Assembly: GCA_002005505.1 (NCBI GenBank)
Contig: KV908528.1
Span: forward strand, 35,001-67,500
Reading direction: 5' to 3'
Source of the DNA: Botryococcus braunii
Taxonomy: Eukaryota; Chlorophyta; Trebouxiophyceae
DNA length: 32,500 nucleotides
The notes under the pieces are model-generated. The model was not told the DNA's origin. It was given only the letters and a program-made list of their open reading frames with translations, and searched no databases. Each line of letters opens with the position of its first letter. Within the stretch, counting starts at the first letter, position 1. Below, in pieces: positions 11,384-22,400 of the stretch. A program made the translations under genes and the position numbers.

Positions 11384-11626
11384 GCCTCATCCTATCGAGC
11401 CGGCATCATAAGTCTTTCTAAACAAAACGTGTCAGAGTACCTCGTTACACCTTCTTGAGTGAACTCAGTCTAGATTGACCAGGGCAGAACTCAGACTTCT
11501 GCCACAGATTACTCATTCTCCTAATTGTTCCATCTTGTCGATCTTCCGAGATTAGGCCACTGTTACTCTTATGAGGGAAAGGCACAAATTCAATGCTATA
11601 ATATAACACTTCCACATGCCTTTTCC

Positions 11627-11737
11627 TCACAAAAACTTGGCTAGACCCAAAGAATCACGATGTCCCTGAAATACTTGCCTGCTCAGAGGCTTAGTTAAAA
11701 TGTCAGCCACATTTCTGGCTGCTGGGATATATGTATG
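11627..11737 (-). pseudogene. Ty1/copia retrotransposon RNase H C-terminal stub
   Basis: The minus strand reads YIPAARNVADILTKPL, then SRQVFQGHRDSLGLAKFL and a TGA at 11629-11627. This is the classic end of copia-type pol (NVADILTKPL...F...R..LGL). Upstream the frame hits a stop at 11740-11738, and the similarity ends there, right at the palindrome cluster starting at 11745; nothing of the reverse transcriptase remains nearby. It is therefore a 37-codon remnant cut at its 5' side. Downstream in its own sense come the LTR-like repeats of 10821-11383. Confidence 0.85.
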
Positions 11738-11744
11738 TTATCTA

Positions 11745-11980
11745 CCGGCTAGCCGGGGCTGGGAGGGGGATACCCGCCTCCCAGCCCCACCACCTCTGCT
11801 CCTCTAACACCTCTACACCTGGCCGTCTTTCCCCCTAAGGCCCCTATCACAATGCCTCGACGAGCCCTCGTTAATCGAAAATCGTTGTACCGCGAGGGTC
11901 GATTTCGCATCGAGGAAATGGAGACGGAGGTTTAAACGCCAACCCGGGGGGGGGGGGGTGTCAGCCTGACACTGTCAGGC
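11745..11980. repeat. Cluster of palindromes/hairpins
   Basis: CCGGCTAGCCGG (11745-11756) is a perfect palindrome. GGGGCTGGGAGG (11755-11766) pairs perfectly with CCTCCCAGCCCC (11777-11788), and the loop can add a GGG/CCC pairing. CCTCGA (11855-11860) pairs with TCGAGG (11910-11915), and CCCTCG (11865-11870) with CGAGGG (11893-11898). GCCTGACA (11964-11971) pairs with TGTCAGGC (11973-11980). A G13 run precedes the last one. The cluster lies at the broken end of the copia stub and on the 3' side of the minus-strand Helitron remnant. A Helitron 3' end (hairpin then CTRR) is possible: on the minus strand GG then CTAG follows the hairpin, but the next base is C, not the usual T. Confidence 0.8.
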
Positions 11981-11985
11981 CAAAC

Positions 11986-12884
11986 TGAAACGGAGGATCA
12001 GGGTTGCCGTCGAAACCAAAGTATTATGACAGGTACCCCTATTTCGACAAGTTTTGACGCATTTTGACAAGGCTTCCGCCAGGAGGGTCTGTCATAATTC
12101 GTCCAAACCCCTAATTTTGAAGTGTGTGAAACCCTATCTGGGGTACTGCACTTCATCACACGTGCGCATCGTACAGGACTCCTGCGCATGCGTTTCAAGT
12201 TGAAACTTTCAACTCCCCTGGCCGACTCCTCGCGTCTAGAATGCACGTTATATCATTGTTGTTAGCCCAGATATACATGTAGTGTTCTGGTAGGGATGAA
12301 GTTGACGTTGCATGTGGTTCCGTAAGCCCAATGGCCGACGATCTGGAAGTCTGCAGATTTTTCTAGAAGACTCTGATTTTCGGTTTTAATGAGTGATAAA
12401 GACATATGTTGACTGTGTGCAACTTCGGTGAATTTTGCATGCATGGACTTCCGCATGGACACCATATGGACTTCCGATACTTGTAATAAATTTATCACGT
12501 TTGTGCTATTCCGACAAAAGTGCATTTTTTCGTTGTGCTGGCCCTGCCATGATTGATTGCTGAGAGAGAATGGGACAGTTGGATAAAGCTTTCAAAAACG
12601 ATTGACGCCCTAAAAAGGATTTTGCACCATGATGTCGAATTAAGCAAGGCGAAAAACATGCGTGTCAAAAGTGTTTTGACATTTCGAATTTTGACACCCG
12701 GCCTCATACGGCAATAAATGCGGAGGATCATCCATCCGGATGGTCTTCGGACCCAAAACCCAACCTGGAAAGTGCCTCGCCCATATGCAAAACACATTTA
12801 TGCTAAATAACAATATAATGTAGTGTACACATGTTTTGTGTATCGCGCACTTTTTTTTCCCGAATTCAACCTGGCACTCGAAAC
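11986..12884. other. Non-coding stretch, probably Helitron interior
   Basis: About 900 nt downstream of the Helitron-type reading frame in its own sense. Frames of up to 100 codons on the minus strand show no known motif. It may be degraded continuation of the same element, but I cannot recognise the HUH nuclease or helicase domains. Confidence 0.45.
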
Positions 12885-14806
12885 TTAAATAACTGGGGAA
12901 TTTTGCATTTTCAATACAAAAGTAACAGAAAGCATAGTCGAAATAAATCTTGGCCTTTCCTTGCGATTCGATACAAGCAACATTGCATTTGTTGACCCCG
13001 AGTCTCTATCGTTAACTGAATGAGGAATTGAGCATTGTAATAGCGAAGGGCTCCTTACGGAGCGTTTTGCCTCCAAAATCCGGTACATCAGTAAACATAG
13101 GGTCCCCCATGGACGTGGGACGTAACCTACCCCCGGCAGCCACCCCTGGAAGGGCATAGAGTAGTTGAATGTACCTCTGAGACTGCGTGGAGGCATGGAC
13201 ACAGTGTAGTACATCCTACAAGTCATTGCAATCTTAGCAAAGCAAGCAAAGAGCAGTTGGACAGCCCTGTCCACATGCCTAGATAAGCATTCTGGATTTT
13301 GCTGGGGAAATCCACCAAATTCTTGTGGAAACATCTTGGCTTGCAAGTCATCATCCTGCCAACAATATATAGGTCTATTCCCCTCTGCCGGTGCTATTCG
13401 CATGACGCTTTCCTGCAGAACTCTGTGCTCAGTAGGTATGGCATTGGATTCTGGAGCTTCCTGTGATATTTCTGCAATACAAGGATTAGCTGGAACAGGA
13501 TCACGCAAAGGACTTGGGTCGAGTGCTTCATGTGGTGTTTCTGTAATATTCTCATTCCCAATCCCATTCCCATTCCAATTATTATCGTTATCTCCAGATT
13601 CCTCAGCACCTGTATTGTGTTCAACATCTCCGATAGTCTCAGGCCCACGCTGACTTTCAGACTCATCATGGTCTTGCTGGGGGACAGGTGGTACCATGAG
13701 GTTGGAAACGTGATCCATGAAATGGGAAATGCCATCTTCATAAAGACATGTGTGATGATCTGGGGCTTGGCCACGCTGCTCAATTATTTGAAGCATGGCC
13801 AACTCATCAACTCCCTCGTCATTTGTGGGGCTATCATTTTCATCGTCATGAGAATTGGACTCTGATGTGCCCACATCCATGTCAGCATCCTCATCATGCT
13901 CGTTTGTAACTTCTGGAAAATCAGCTGCTAGCCGTCTCAGCTTATCAGCGTCAAAATTGAATCCCTGGTACAGCGGTGTCTGTAACAATGCCTCTACTGC
14001 TGCAATCATGCCATCGGGGCGTATGTATCAATCCTTGAACGTATGCCGGTCTGATAGTCTCCGCAACATCTGACATTTGTAGAACACTGTAGGCCTCTCA
14101 TTAGGTAGTGTAGATTCTAATTTCTGACCGCTGTTTGGAACACTTATTACATGACCTTTGACTCCTTTTTGCCTCGTGCTGGGCAAGGGTACTATTCGGT
14201 GAAAGCCAACCACAGCAGCTAAGAGGACTGCTTCCAGTTTGTTACACTTCAATTTAGCTGAGTGAATAGAGTTGAATGGAAGTTGGGGGGGCCTCCAGTC
14301 GTAGTCTTTTCTCCATTTCGTACTACAGGGTCGGCAGAACTTGAAACAAGACAGAGGCCCATGTCGATGTGGCAGGACTTGCCGAATTAAGTTTCTGCGA
14401 CCTCCCTCTACCATTTCTGTCATAATCGTATCGTGCAGTTCAGAAACCTCCACTTCTTGTTTTATTTGTTTACAACAAGAGCAGAAGGATGTTATCGGTA
14501 CACAATCCTTTCTGATTCTTTCTACATCGCGTCCGAATACATTTGCTTCACACAGTTGTCGTGGTTTCCGACGTTGTCTACGCTGTGCAGCCGTCCATCC
14601 TCTATAGGTTCACTTTGCTTTGCTACTCCCATTGTAGCATCAGGGTCTTCTTGACTAATTTCCATTGGTGTTAGTTGAAGAACACGATCAGTACCTTCAT
14701 TTTGATCTGCCAGATTCAAACATCTTCTGTTTGCTGGCGGTTCTCGTGTGCCTCTGTCCTCGGCCTTACTGTTGAATGAATGGGTCAATACTGTGCTTAG
14801 TGACAT
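12885..14806 (-). pseudogene. Helitron-type replicase, N-terminal part (DUF6570-like), broken
   Basis: Three pieces on the minus strand read as one gene: 14806 to about 14600 (acidic N-terminus); about 14604-14031 in another frame (AAQRRQRRKPRQLCEANV, the Cys pairs CSCCK and FCRPC, VGFHRIVPLPSTRQKGVKGH, SVPNSGQKLESTLP); then, after a single in-frame TGA at 14030-14028, YIRPDGMIAAVEALLQTPLY and a long acidic stretch ending near DDLQAKMFPQEFGGFP. The order of cysteine motifs, 'GxxGHVxxxP...LP' block, 'RP..(V/I)..A...L....P.Y' block and 'FP..FP.G' resembles the N-terminal region of Helitron Rep-helicase proteins. The HUH nuclease and Pif1-type helicase are absent. One frameshift (about 14600) and one nonsense codon make it a pseudogene. 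Family call is from memory of motif order. Confidence 0.65.
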
Positions 14807-14956
14807 CCCCTGTCACATGCCATCAACATCGGAGTAAACTATAGACTTTATGAACGGTATAGATCATACTCGTACCTCAATGACATAACACGTGACTTGT
14901 ACAATATGCGATCTCAATAGAGATTACGTATGGTACTACTTTAGGATCCCTGCAGT

Positions 14957-14991
14957 CCGAGCCATCCCTGGGCAGCCCAGGAACGGCTCGG
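14957..14991. repeat. Strong nested hairpin
   Basis: CCGAGCC (14957-14963) pairs with GGCTCGG (14985-14991). Inside, CCTGGGC (14967-14973) pairs with GCCCAGG (14975-14981) around a single A. The inner arm, with GGAAC, recurs inverted as GTTCCTGGGCTGCCC inside the repeat that follows, at about 15054-15068. Immediately precedes the direct repeat at 14993. Confidence 0.85.
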
Positions 14992-14992
14992 T

Positions 14993-15150
14993 ACTTGTCC
15001 GAAGCATGTTGGTATCCTTGACCAACCTCTACTGTTGGAGAGTGCTGTGTGCTGTTCCTGGGCTGCCCACAGGCTACGAACTGACGCTGTAGCGTGGACG
15101 GTCTTTCCCACAGGCTACGAACTGACGCTGCTGTCGTGCCATCACTGCAG
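14993..15150. repeat. Short direct repeat, copy 1 (with internal duplication)
   Basis: 158 nt from ACTTGTCCGAAGCATGTTGG to CCATCACTGCAG; it recurs at 15497-15634. Copy 1 carries the block CCCACAGGCTACGAACTGAC twice (about 15066 and 15108) and a piece of the preceding hairpin inverted. The copies flank about 346 nt (15151-15496) in which I see no gene. Terminal repeats of a very small LTR-like element, or a dispersed repeat hit twice. Confidence 0.88.
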
Positions 15151-15496
15151 GTGTGTTTAGGATTCTCAAAGACGTTGCAGATATGATTGTGCTCAAACAT
15201 TCAGACCAGTTAGATATTAATGCAGTGTGCATTGATGAGAGTGCATGACGAGAGCGCACTGAATGTTGGACCTCATTGAGACTTATGTAAAAGTCCATCG
15301 TTGTGGCGGTAAGATAGTTTCACTGTACAAACATCACAAAGAGACCTTTTGCTGAGTTACTGATGAACTATTACTGTATTCTAGTGACGTAAAGTAGACA
15401 TCGCAAGGCCTCTTTGGTGCTAAACTCTGCTATCAGGCAAGGCGTAGTGTTACGTGGTCTTTAGCAAGAGTGAGAGCAGTTAACATCATATGTAAG

Positions 15497-15634
15497 ACTT
15501 GTCCGAAGCATGTTGGTATCCTTGACCAACCTCTACTGTTGGAGAGTGCTGTGACCTGTTCCTGGAAACGTTGTAGCGTGGACGGTCTTTCCCACAGGCT
15601 ACGAACTGACGCTGCCGTCGTGCCATCACTGCAG
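15497..15634. repeat. Short direct repeat, copy 2
   Basis: 138-nt copy of the unit at 14993-15150, same orientation, without the internal duplication. It is followed by about 330 nt (15635-15962) with no recognised gene, possibly the leader of the gag remnant that begins near 15969. Confidence 0.88.
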
Positions 15635-15968
15635 ATGACGCCGAAAGAAGAAATGCTTAAGGTTATGGGCCCACCACTTCCAAGCTGAGCTTGCAGTGGC
15701 GCACGACAGATTTCCAGGGAGAAAAGGGGTTTCGGACCCTGCTTCGAGGCTGCGAGCTTCATTGACGAGTGAGGTCTGGCCGTTCAAACAGATCGAGCTA
15801 GACATGTAAAATTATTCCTTCTGTAGTGCTGGAAGGAATTTTTGTACAGTAGCAATTGGGCTGGGAAAGCAGAAGTACTTCTGGGACTTATCAACGCAGT
15901 GTCAGAGTTAGGAAGAATTGGTTCTAGGGGAAGTCCTTTAAGGTCTGGAGTGAAGAACTGGCTTGATC

Positions 15969-17026
15969 ATGAAAACTAGAAGCAGACAAGTAATCATGAA
16001 AACGAGAAGTAAGCGCACTGTAATGGAGTCTGGATCAGCTGGGTCTGGCTCCTCCATCAGTGCATCACCCAGCCAGCCAGCAAACTCCACTGCGCAGAGT
16101 GGAGAGATGTGCATCACAATGACGAAAACCGGTGGCGTCGTCACAACGAACGTCAATGTCCAGTGACTCTGGACAGAGAAGGAGCGGAATTTCCACTCTG
16201 GGATCTGGCATATGTGGCAGCCTGTGGCCTCAAAAGGTGCAAGGCAGCCATTGAAGCTCCAATGCCAGACACAGAGGAGAATGCAGCAGCGCTCCTGATG
16301 CTGATTGAGAGCGTCCCCAAGGCGTGGGTCCCAAGCTGGCTGCAATGAAAGTGGCAGCCAATGCCTATCAGTGGGTTCAAGAGCATTTTACTGGAGGGGC
16401 AGACCTGGAGGTAACAGCACGCTGGCTGGAGCTCCTACACACCAGCATGGGAGAGAGAGAAACGTTGGAGGACTGCTACAACAGGAAGGTGGCACTCCAT
16501 CATGGAGAGAGAAGTCAAGCTGGCAATCATCAAGGGCCTGCCCAAGGAAGCGAAGGAGACTGGGATGATCTGCTCATCTGGTGGGACGGATCTGGAGGGA
16601 CTATGGGAGATCATCTCCAGCACAGCCAAGGGACTGGGCTTCAACGACCAGGTCCCCAGAGTAACCCCTGTGGCCAGGGCAGCCATCACACCAGCTCACT
16701 CCACCACACCAGGGACTGCAAGCCCACATTAGACCCAAGCTGGAGGCCAGGGGGGCCAAGCTTCATCGACCAAGGTGGAGGGACCTGACCGGCGTGACAA
16801 CAGGCGCTGCCGCTACTGCAACAAGCTAGGCCATTTTGAGAGGAACTGCCTCAAGGAGGCGGACGAGAAGATGCAACAGAACATGCAGCAAGTTATTGCT
16901 GCAATGGCCAATCTGCTTCCGCAATTCCAAAATCAAGCATCGGCTGCAGTGGCTCGACCTCCGGAGGGCAGCGGGAACGGCAACAACTTTTTTGTTGCCC
17001 CGGCCTCGCCGGGCTATATAGGTTGA
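15969..17026 (+). pseudogene. Retrotransposon gag with CCHC zinc knuckle (copia-like), frameshifted
   Basis: Reading-frame pieces follow one another on the plus strand: 15969-about 16150 (Ser/Gly-rich start), about 16154-16320 (VTLDREGAEFPLWDLAYVAA, then EENAAALLMLIESVP), about 16324-16500 (LEVTARWLELLHTSMGERET), and 16502-17026 (VKLAIIKGLPKEAKETG, then CRYCNKLGHFERNC, a CX2CX4HX4C knuckle). At least three frame changes and one in-frame TAG (16730-16732) break it. Domain order (alpha-helical capsid-like part, linker, zinc knuckle) is that of an LTR-retroelement gag. The UBN2-like layout suggests copia type, but that is uncertain. No pol follows: sequence passes directly into the hairpin array at 16998. 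Confidence 0.7.
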
Positions 17027-17196
17027 CCCCCAATCGCTGAGAGCGCAGCAGTACAATCGCTGAGAGCGCAGGTGCCCCGGCCTCGCCGGGCTATATAGGT
17101 TGACCCCCAATCTCTGAGAGCGCAGGAAATCCGCGCGCTGAGAGCGCAGCAGTGCAATCGCTGAGAGCTCTGGAAATTCGAGCGCTGAGAGCTCAG
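16998..17196. repeat. Tandem array of small GC hairpins with TATATA
   Basis: Six variants of ATCGCTGAGAGCGCAG occur near 17032, 17056, 17110, 17133, 17157 and 17180. Each core CGCTGAGAGCG can fold (CGCT/AGCG, GAG loop). Interleaved are two copies of CCCGGCCTCGCCGGG (itself a hairpin) followed by CTATATAGGTTGACCCCCAA, at about 16999 and 17075. The array covers the last codons of the gag remnant. Function unknown; the TATATA may be incidental. Confidence 0.85.
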
Positions 17197-17199
17197 CAA

Positions 17200-19386
17200 T
17201 ACAACAATTTCTCATTTTTCATTTCGAAGCCCGCTTTGGTGGTGCATTTGCACCTTGAACCCCCTATGTAACTCCCTCCCGGCGTGTGCGTCTTTCTCAT
17301 ATGATCCGCCGACTCCCGTCCACTTAAAAAATTTTTCTTTCCTTTCCTTTCCCTTCCCACGTACATATATATGCCCCGTATCCCACGTGCATACATACGG
17401 CCCGTACCCTAGGCAGCTAATCATCAACATTCGCCCCACCCTTTACTCCCCTTCGGCACGTGCACGGATCCGCTCGCCAGCCCCACCCTACTTCCACTAC
17501 TCGCGGCTCGTGGACCTCCCAGTCCACGCAGACCGCTGACCAGGAGCTCTGTCCGGTGCAGGTGTGGACCCCTTCAACTTTGCTGTCGCTCATGTCCAGT
17601 GGTTAATGTACCGAGGAAGCCTGTCTTTCCTGCCTGCCCCGGATGTTGGCGGTGGTCAACCTGTCTACCGAAGCCACAGTTCACCTCCGAATAGCGCGCC
17701 TTTCCATCCTACTTTTCATGCTCTTCAGTTCTTTGCTATCGTATATAGCATGCATGTTCTCTCCGGTTACGGAGAACACGATTGGGAGTCATCTGGGTAC
17801 TTTAGGGTTCGCCATGGGGGGTATCTGCCGCTACACAGTCAACTAAACGAAAACTCTGTCCCCAATAGTTGCGGTGCATGCGTCTTTTGTATTTATCTAG
17901 TTTTCACCCTGTCGAACATAAGAGTTATTGTGGCCCATACATATTGCCACAAGCTACTTTGAATGAACACTTAAATACCCATGAATGCATACAGAGGGTA
18001 TTGCCAAGACACACAAACACGCTATTTACTTGCATCCACGTACACGGGATTCTGGTTCAGATACTGATCACATCTGCAATCAGAATTCCCACCCAAACCT
18101 ATAGACACAGGTACAGTGCAGACCCCCTAGGCATGTTTTAATAACAGCTCTCACTATTTTAAACGTGTACTCACTCATATCCGAGTGTAAGCATCCCCCT
18201 GTTAGGTAATAAAACCTTCACTTCTATACCACGTCCCTGTTTCCGTGTACATCCACAGGTTGCTGGGGATGCTGTGGATCTATCCGGATGACAGGGTCGC
18301 CCGCCACAAACCAGGAACTAATTGTATGCACATTGGTCTGTCTGTGATTTTCTTCAAGGGCTTGGTTATGCTGGTGGGAGGCCAAGGCCCTTCGTGTAGG
18401 TATGGGGGCCATGGGGAGTATTGGTGGTGCTTACATAATCTCGTCTCCGCGTGTGCCGGGTCATGCACACTTAAAACTTTTTCTAATTACAACAATTTCG
18501 CAGGGGAGTCATCCAGGACTGCGCTCTGCACTCTCATGTACATCCAGAACACCATTCTAAAACACTGCTTGGAACAAATCTACAAAACACTGCTTTCAAC
18601 ACTACATAATCAATACCGTATTGCATCCTCGCACTATAACAGCTGGAAGAGAAGGAGGGCTTACGGACACGGAAAGGGCATTCCATTCATTACATTACTT
18701 CATTGTATTTCGCTCGTCTCAGCCGTCAAAGGCAACCGTCTGGTATAACGCCCTGTAACGAGCTACCGAACCTCCAACCGTACTGCGCTTTCGATTGTAC
18801 CGCTGCTACTCGGGACTTGTCCTCGAGCGCGGTTACATCTCCCCCCACCTCAAGTATCTGGCCGTCCTCGGACAGACCATGCAATGACCAATAAACAGCA
18901 ACATGCAAAATATCATATGCACTACACAATGGTCCCTGTGGTACCGCGAGGGCCCGTGTGGGTGACCACGTGAGTTATCCTGATCCTGAGTAGCGACCAA
19001 CTACTCCGCCTACATGAAATAGCAGTGAGGTGGCCAGCCTCCCAACTATCCAACTAGACGTGGTTCAGGGGACGAGGGCCCGTCTCGTCAGGACTGCTCC
19101 CATAAGCTGTAAGTCCTTCTAGCAACTACCACCAGCTGCGTTGGGGAATCGCGTGTAAGTGAGGAGCTAAAGGATCCGTCGTCCTATGCCCACACACCCG
19201 TCGGCTGATGAGACCCTCCAGTGGACCGGTGCTCATCGACGCAGGGCTGCAGTCCCTGTACGACGCTGCCATTAATGCAAGTTCTGGCACTTGCTCAGGA
19301 CGACCCAGCTTCTGTGCCAATTCACGTATCTACTATCGGTAGCACGTACCGTGAGCGTTCACGTACATAATTGATGTGGCTTAGGC
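17200..19386. other. Non-coding stretch, probably containing the 3' LTR of element 1
   Basis: About 2.2 kb with no recognisable protein in any frame. On the minus strand the part just beyond the element 1 polypurine tract (from about 19370 downward) should be its 3' LTR. The matching 5' LTR lies past the right edge of the window, so the LTR length cannot be set; a TGTACGTGAACG at about 19367 (minus) is a possible start. The left part is of unknown origin. Confidence 0.5.
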
Positions 19387-19403
19387 TTCCCCCCCCCCGC
19401 CTC
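19387..19403 (-). other. Polypurine tract of element 1
   Basis: On the minus strand a G10 run within GAGGCGGGGGGGGGGAAG lies about 35 nt after the pol stop codon, where the plus-strand primer of a Ty3/gypsy element is expected. Element 2 has a comparable G-rich tract beside its LTR. Confidence 0.6.
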
Positions 19404-19438
19404 AAGAGGATGGCCTGCCTGGGAGGTGGGTATCTAGG

Positions 19439-22400
19439 TCACTTCAACCCATTCCTCTCCTTGTAAGCTGATAGCATGGCACGGGTCTCCGCGTTATGCG
19501 CAAAGTTGGATACGGGCTCCCATGAATTATCACTTGATGGGTATCCAGCCCACTTAACAAGATACAAGTATGTGGCTTTGCCCTTGCGCTTTGGATCATC
19601 GTGGTGTTTCTTCTTATTCACGTGGTGAGCTTTCACCTTGTGCCCGACGATGTCCTCAACTGCATAATACATATCACCATCAATGACTGGGGGTAACGGA
19701 GGTGGTTGAGGCATCATTGTGCCCACTTGTGTCGGTTGCTTATACGGCTTGAGCAAGCTTACATGGAACACAATGTGCCAGCGGATTCCTTGTGGGAGTT
19801 CCAACTTATAGGCAACATCACCCACCCGCGACAGCACCTTGAATGGACCAACGAACTTTGGCAGAAATTTAGTGCTTAGCACACTTCTGCGACCGGCATT
19901 TCTTGTGGACAAGAGAACTTGGTCTCCTTCCTGGTACACGACTTCGCGTCTGTGTTTATCATAATGCTTCTTTTGACGCTGTTGTGCCTCTTCAATATTG
20001 CCACGGGCTTGAACCCACAACTTTTCACGATCATGTGCCGCTTGCAAGCACGCTTGGGCTGCCCTGGTTTGGTCTTGAATACGTCGGCGCACGTCCGTTG
20101 CTTCTTGGACTTTAAACACATGTGCCCGCGTGTTAGGAATCACTTTGGGTAGGAACGCTTCCAGCCCCTCAACAGCATTGGGGTGGCGACCCAAATTCAG
20201 AAAGAATGGAGAGGTCCTTATGCTCTCCTGATATGCGTTATTGATCGCAAATTCAGCACTAGGGAGGTACTTGACCCAATCATCTCCCTGTGGATTGACA
20301 TAGTTACGGAGGTAGTCCTCCAAAATGCGATTCATTCTCTCGGTCTGGCCGTCTGACTGAGGATGATAAGCTGACGTGAAACATTGCTTGATATTAAGGC
20401 CAGAACACCATTCACGAAAGAAATTGCCAGTGAACCTTGGATCACGATCCGTAATGAGCTGAGCAGGCTTGCCGTACACGGCGAACACCTTACTGTACAG
20501 CATCTCAGCAATGGCGGTTGATCCAACCGTCTTGCGACAAGAAAGAAACTTTGCCATCTTGGTGAGCTTGTCAACAATGACTAAGATAGAATCATCACCA
20601 GTGGTCTTGTCTACTGGTAGATCAACAATCAAATCCATTGAGATTGTATCAAAAGGCTGATCTGGTGGAGCAATAGGTTGCAAGGATCCGGCTGGTGCCT
20701 GATTTGAGGACTTGTTCCTCTGGCAAAATTCACAAGTATCAATGAACTTCTTCACTTGCGTGTACAATCCATGCCAATGGAAATGTCTTTCAATGAGATC
20801 CTTTGTCTTTGCCAAACCTCCATGTCCTCTGCATGGCGGGCTATGATAATGTGAAATGATCAACGTGCGCAAGTCGACATCGTGCGGTACCGAGATTACA
20901 AGCAACTCACCGCGTTGGATGTACCAAATGCCATCTTGTTGTACCATCTTGCTGACATTTTCGGGATTAGAATAGAATGAGTCGGCTGCGTACGCTTCTC
21001 GAAGGCGAGACAAGAAGTCATTGGCAATAGACGGTCCCGTAGGAATCCGTATGGGGTCAAAAATTGAATCACGTGGTCTAGCCACAACTTTTTGTTTCTT
21101 GTTAACATGCGTAGACTCGCACCCCGAACTACCAAGGTGGGTCCCCTGTGGTAGAACCCGACCTCCCGTGTGGGTGGACTGAGTCCCCTGTGGTAAGGCC
21201 TGGTTCCCCGTGTGGGTGGACACCGCTCCCTCAACCGCGCTCCCCTGTGGTAGGGAAGAGTCCCCCCGTGTGGGTGGAGCGGGTTGGGAGAACCCTGTCG
21301 TCCGAGAACGAGTCGTTACTGCTGCAATTTCAATGCCAACATGCATAGCTCGCAATAGCGCTGGTGACCGACTTAAAGGATCCGCAACGTTCGTGCGTCC
21401 CGGCTCGTATTTCCATTCCAGATGGAATCTTGAAAGAAACTCATACCAGCGGACTTGTCTTCTTGACAACACTTGCTTGTCCTGAAAGAATGTATTCGGA
21501 TTGTGGTCTGTGATGATAGTAACCTTCTCAGCACCTTCGAGGTACGGGCGCCAAACTTCCAGATTATAGACCACTGCTCGTAGTTCTTGTTCAGTCACAC
21601 CATAGTTTCTCTCTGCTGGCGTGAACTTCTTGCTATTGTAAGCAATGGGGCGGCCATCTTGAACCAATACGCCACCCATGCCAAATCCACTTGCATCACT
21701 TATAACTGTGAACGGCTTATCAAAATCTGGTGCCTTGAGCACTGGTGCCGTTGTGATTGCATGTTTCATGCCACTGAAAGATACCTCATGGTCTGGTGTC
21801 CACTTGAAAGGTACCTTGGGTTTGGTGAGACTATTAACGGGTGCAGCTATCCGTGCGAACCCTTGAACAAACTTCTTGCAAAAGTTGGTTAATCCCATGA
21901 ATTGCCGTACATCATGTACATCAGTTGGTGTGGGCCAATTACGGACGGCCTCGATCTTTGAATCATCAATCTTGATACCATGCGGGCCGACAAGGTGCCC
22001 AAGGAACAGTGTCCATTCCTTCAGCCACGAGCATTTCTTCATCTTTGCATATAATTGATGCTCTCGTAACTTCACGAGCACAAGTCTGATTTGCTTCATG
22101 TGCTCCTCCAACGTCTTGGAGTAAATTAGGATATCGTCCATATATACTAACAGAAACTTTCCCACGTATTCCTCAAAGATCTTATTCATGACGGTTTGAA
22201 ATGTGGCGGGGGCATTAGTGAGCCCAAACGCCAAAACTTTGAAATTGTATTGACCAAATGGTGTACGAAATCCCGTCTTGGGAACATCCTCTTCATTGAT
22301 GCGAATCTGATGATATCCCGAATGAAGATCAAGAGATGAAAAGAAACTTGCATTTCCTAGCATATCTAGTGTATCATCGATGCGAGGCAATGGTGCTCTA

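Noticed and set aside
11745..11788. Definite Helitron 3' terminus
   Set aside because: CTAG sits only two bases after the hairpin and is followed by C rather than T; kept only as a hypothesis.
14993..15634. CRISPR-like array from repeated units
   Set aside because: Only two long copies far apart, in eukaryotic transposon-rich DNA; no regular spacers.
17014..17215. Minus-strand frames with LRSQRL repeats
   Set aside because: Translations of the tandem hairpin array.
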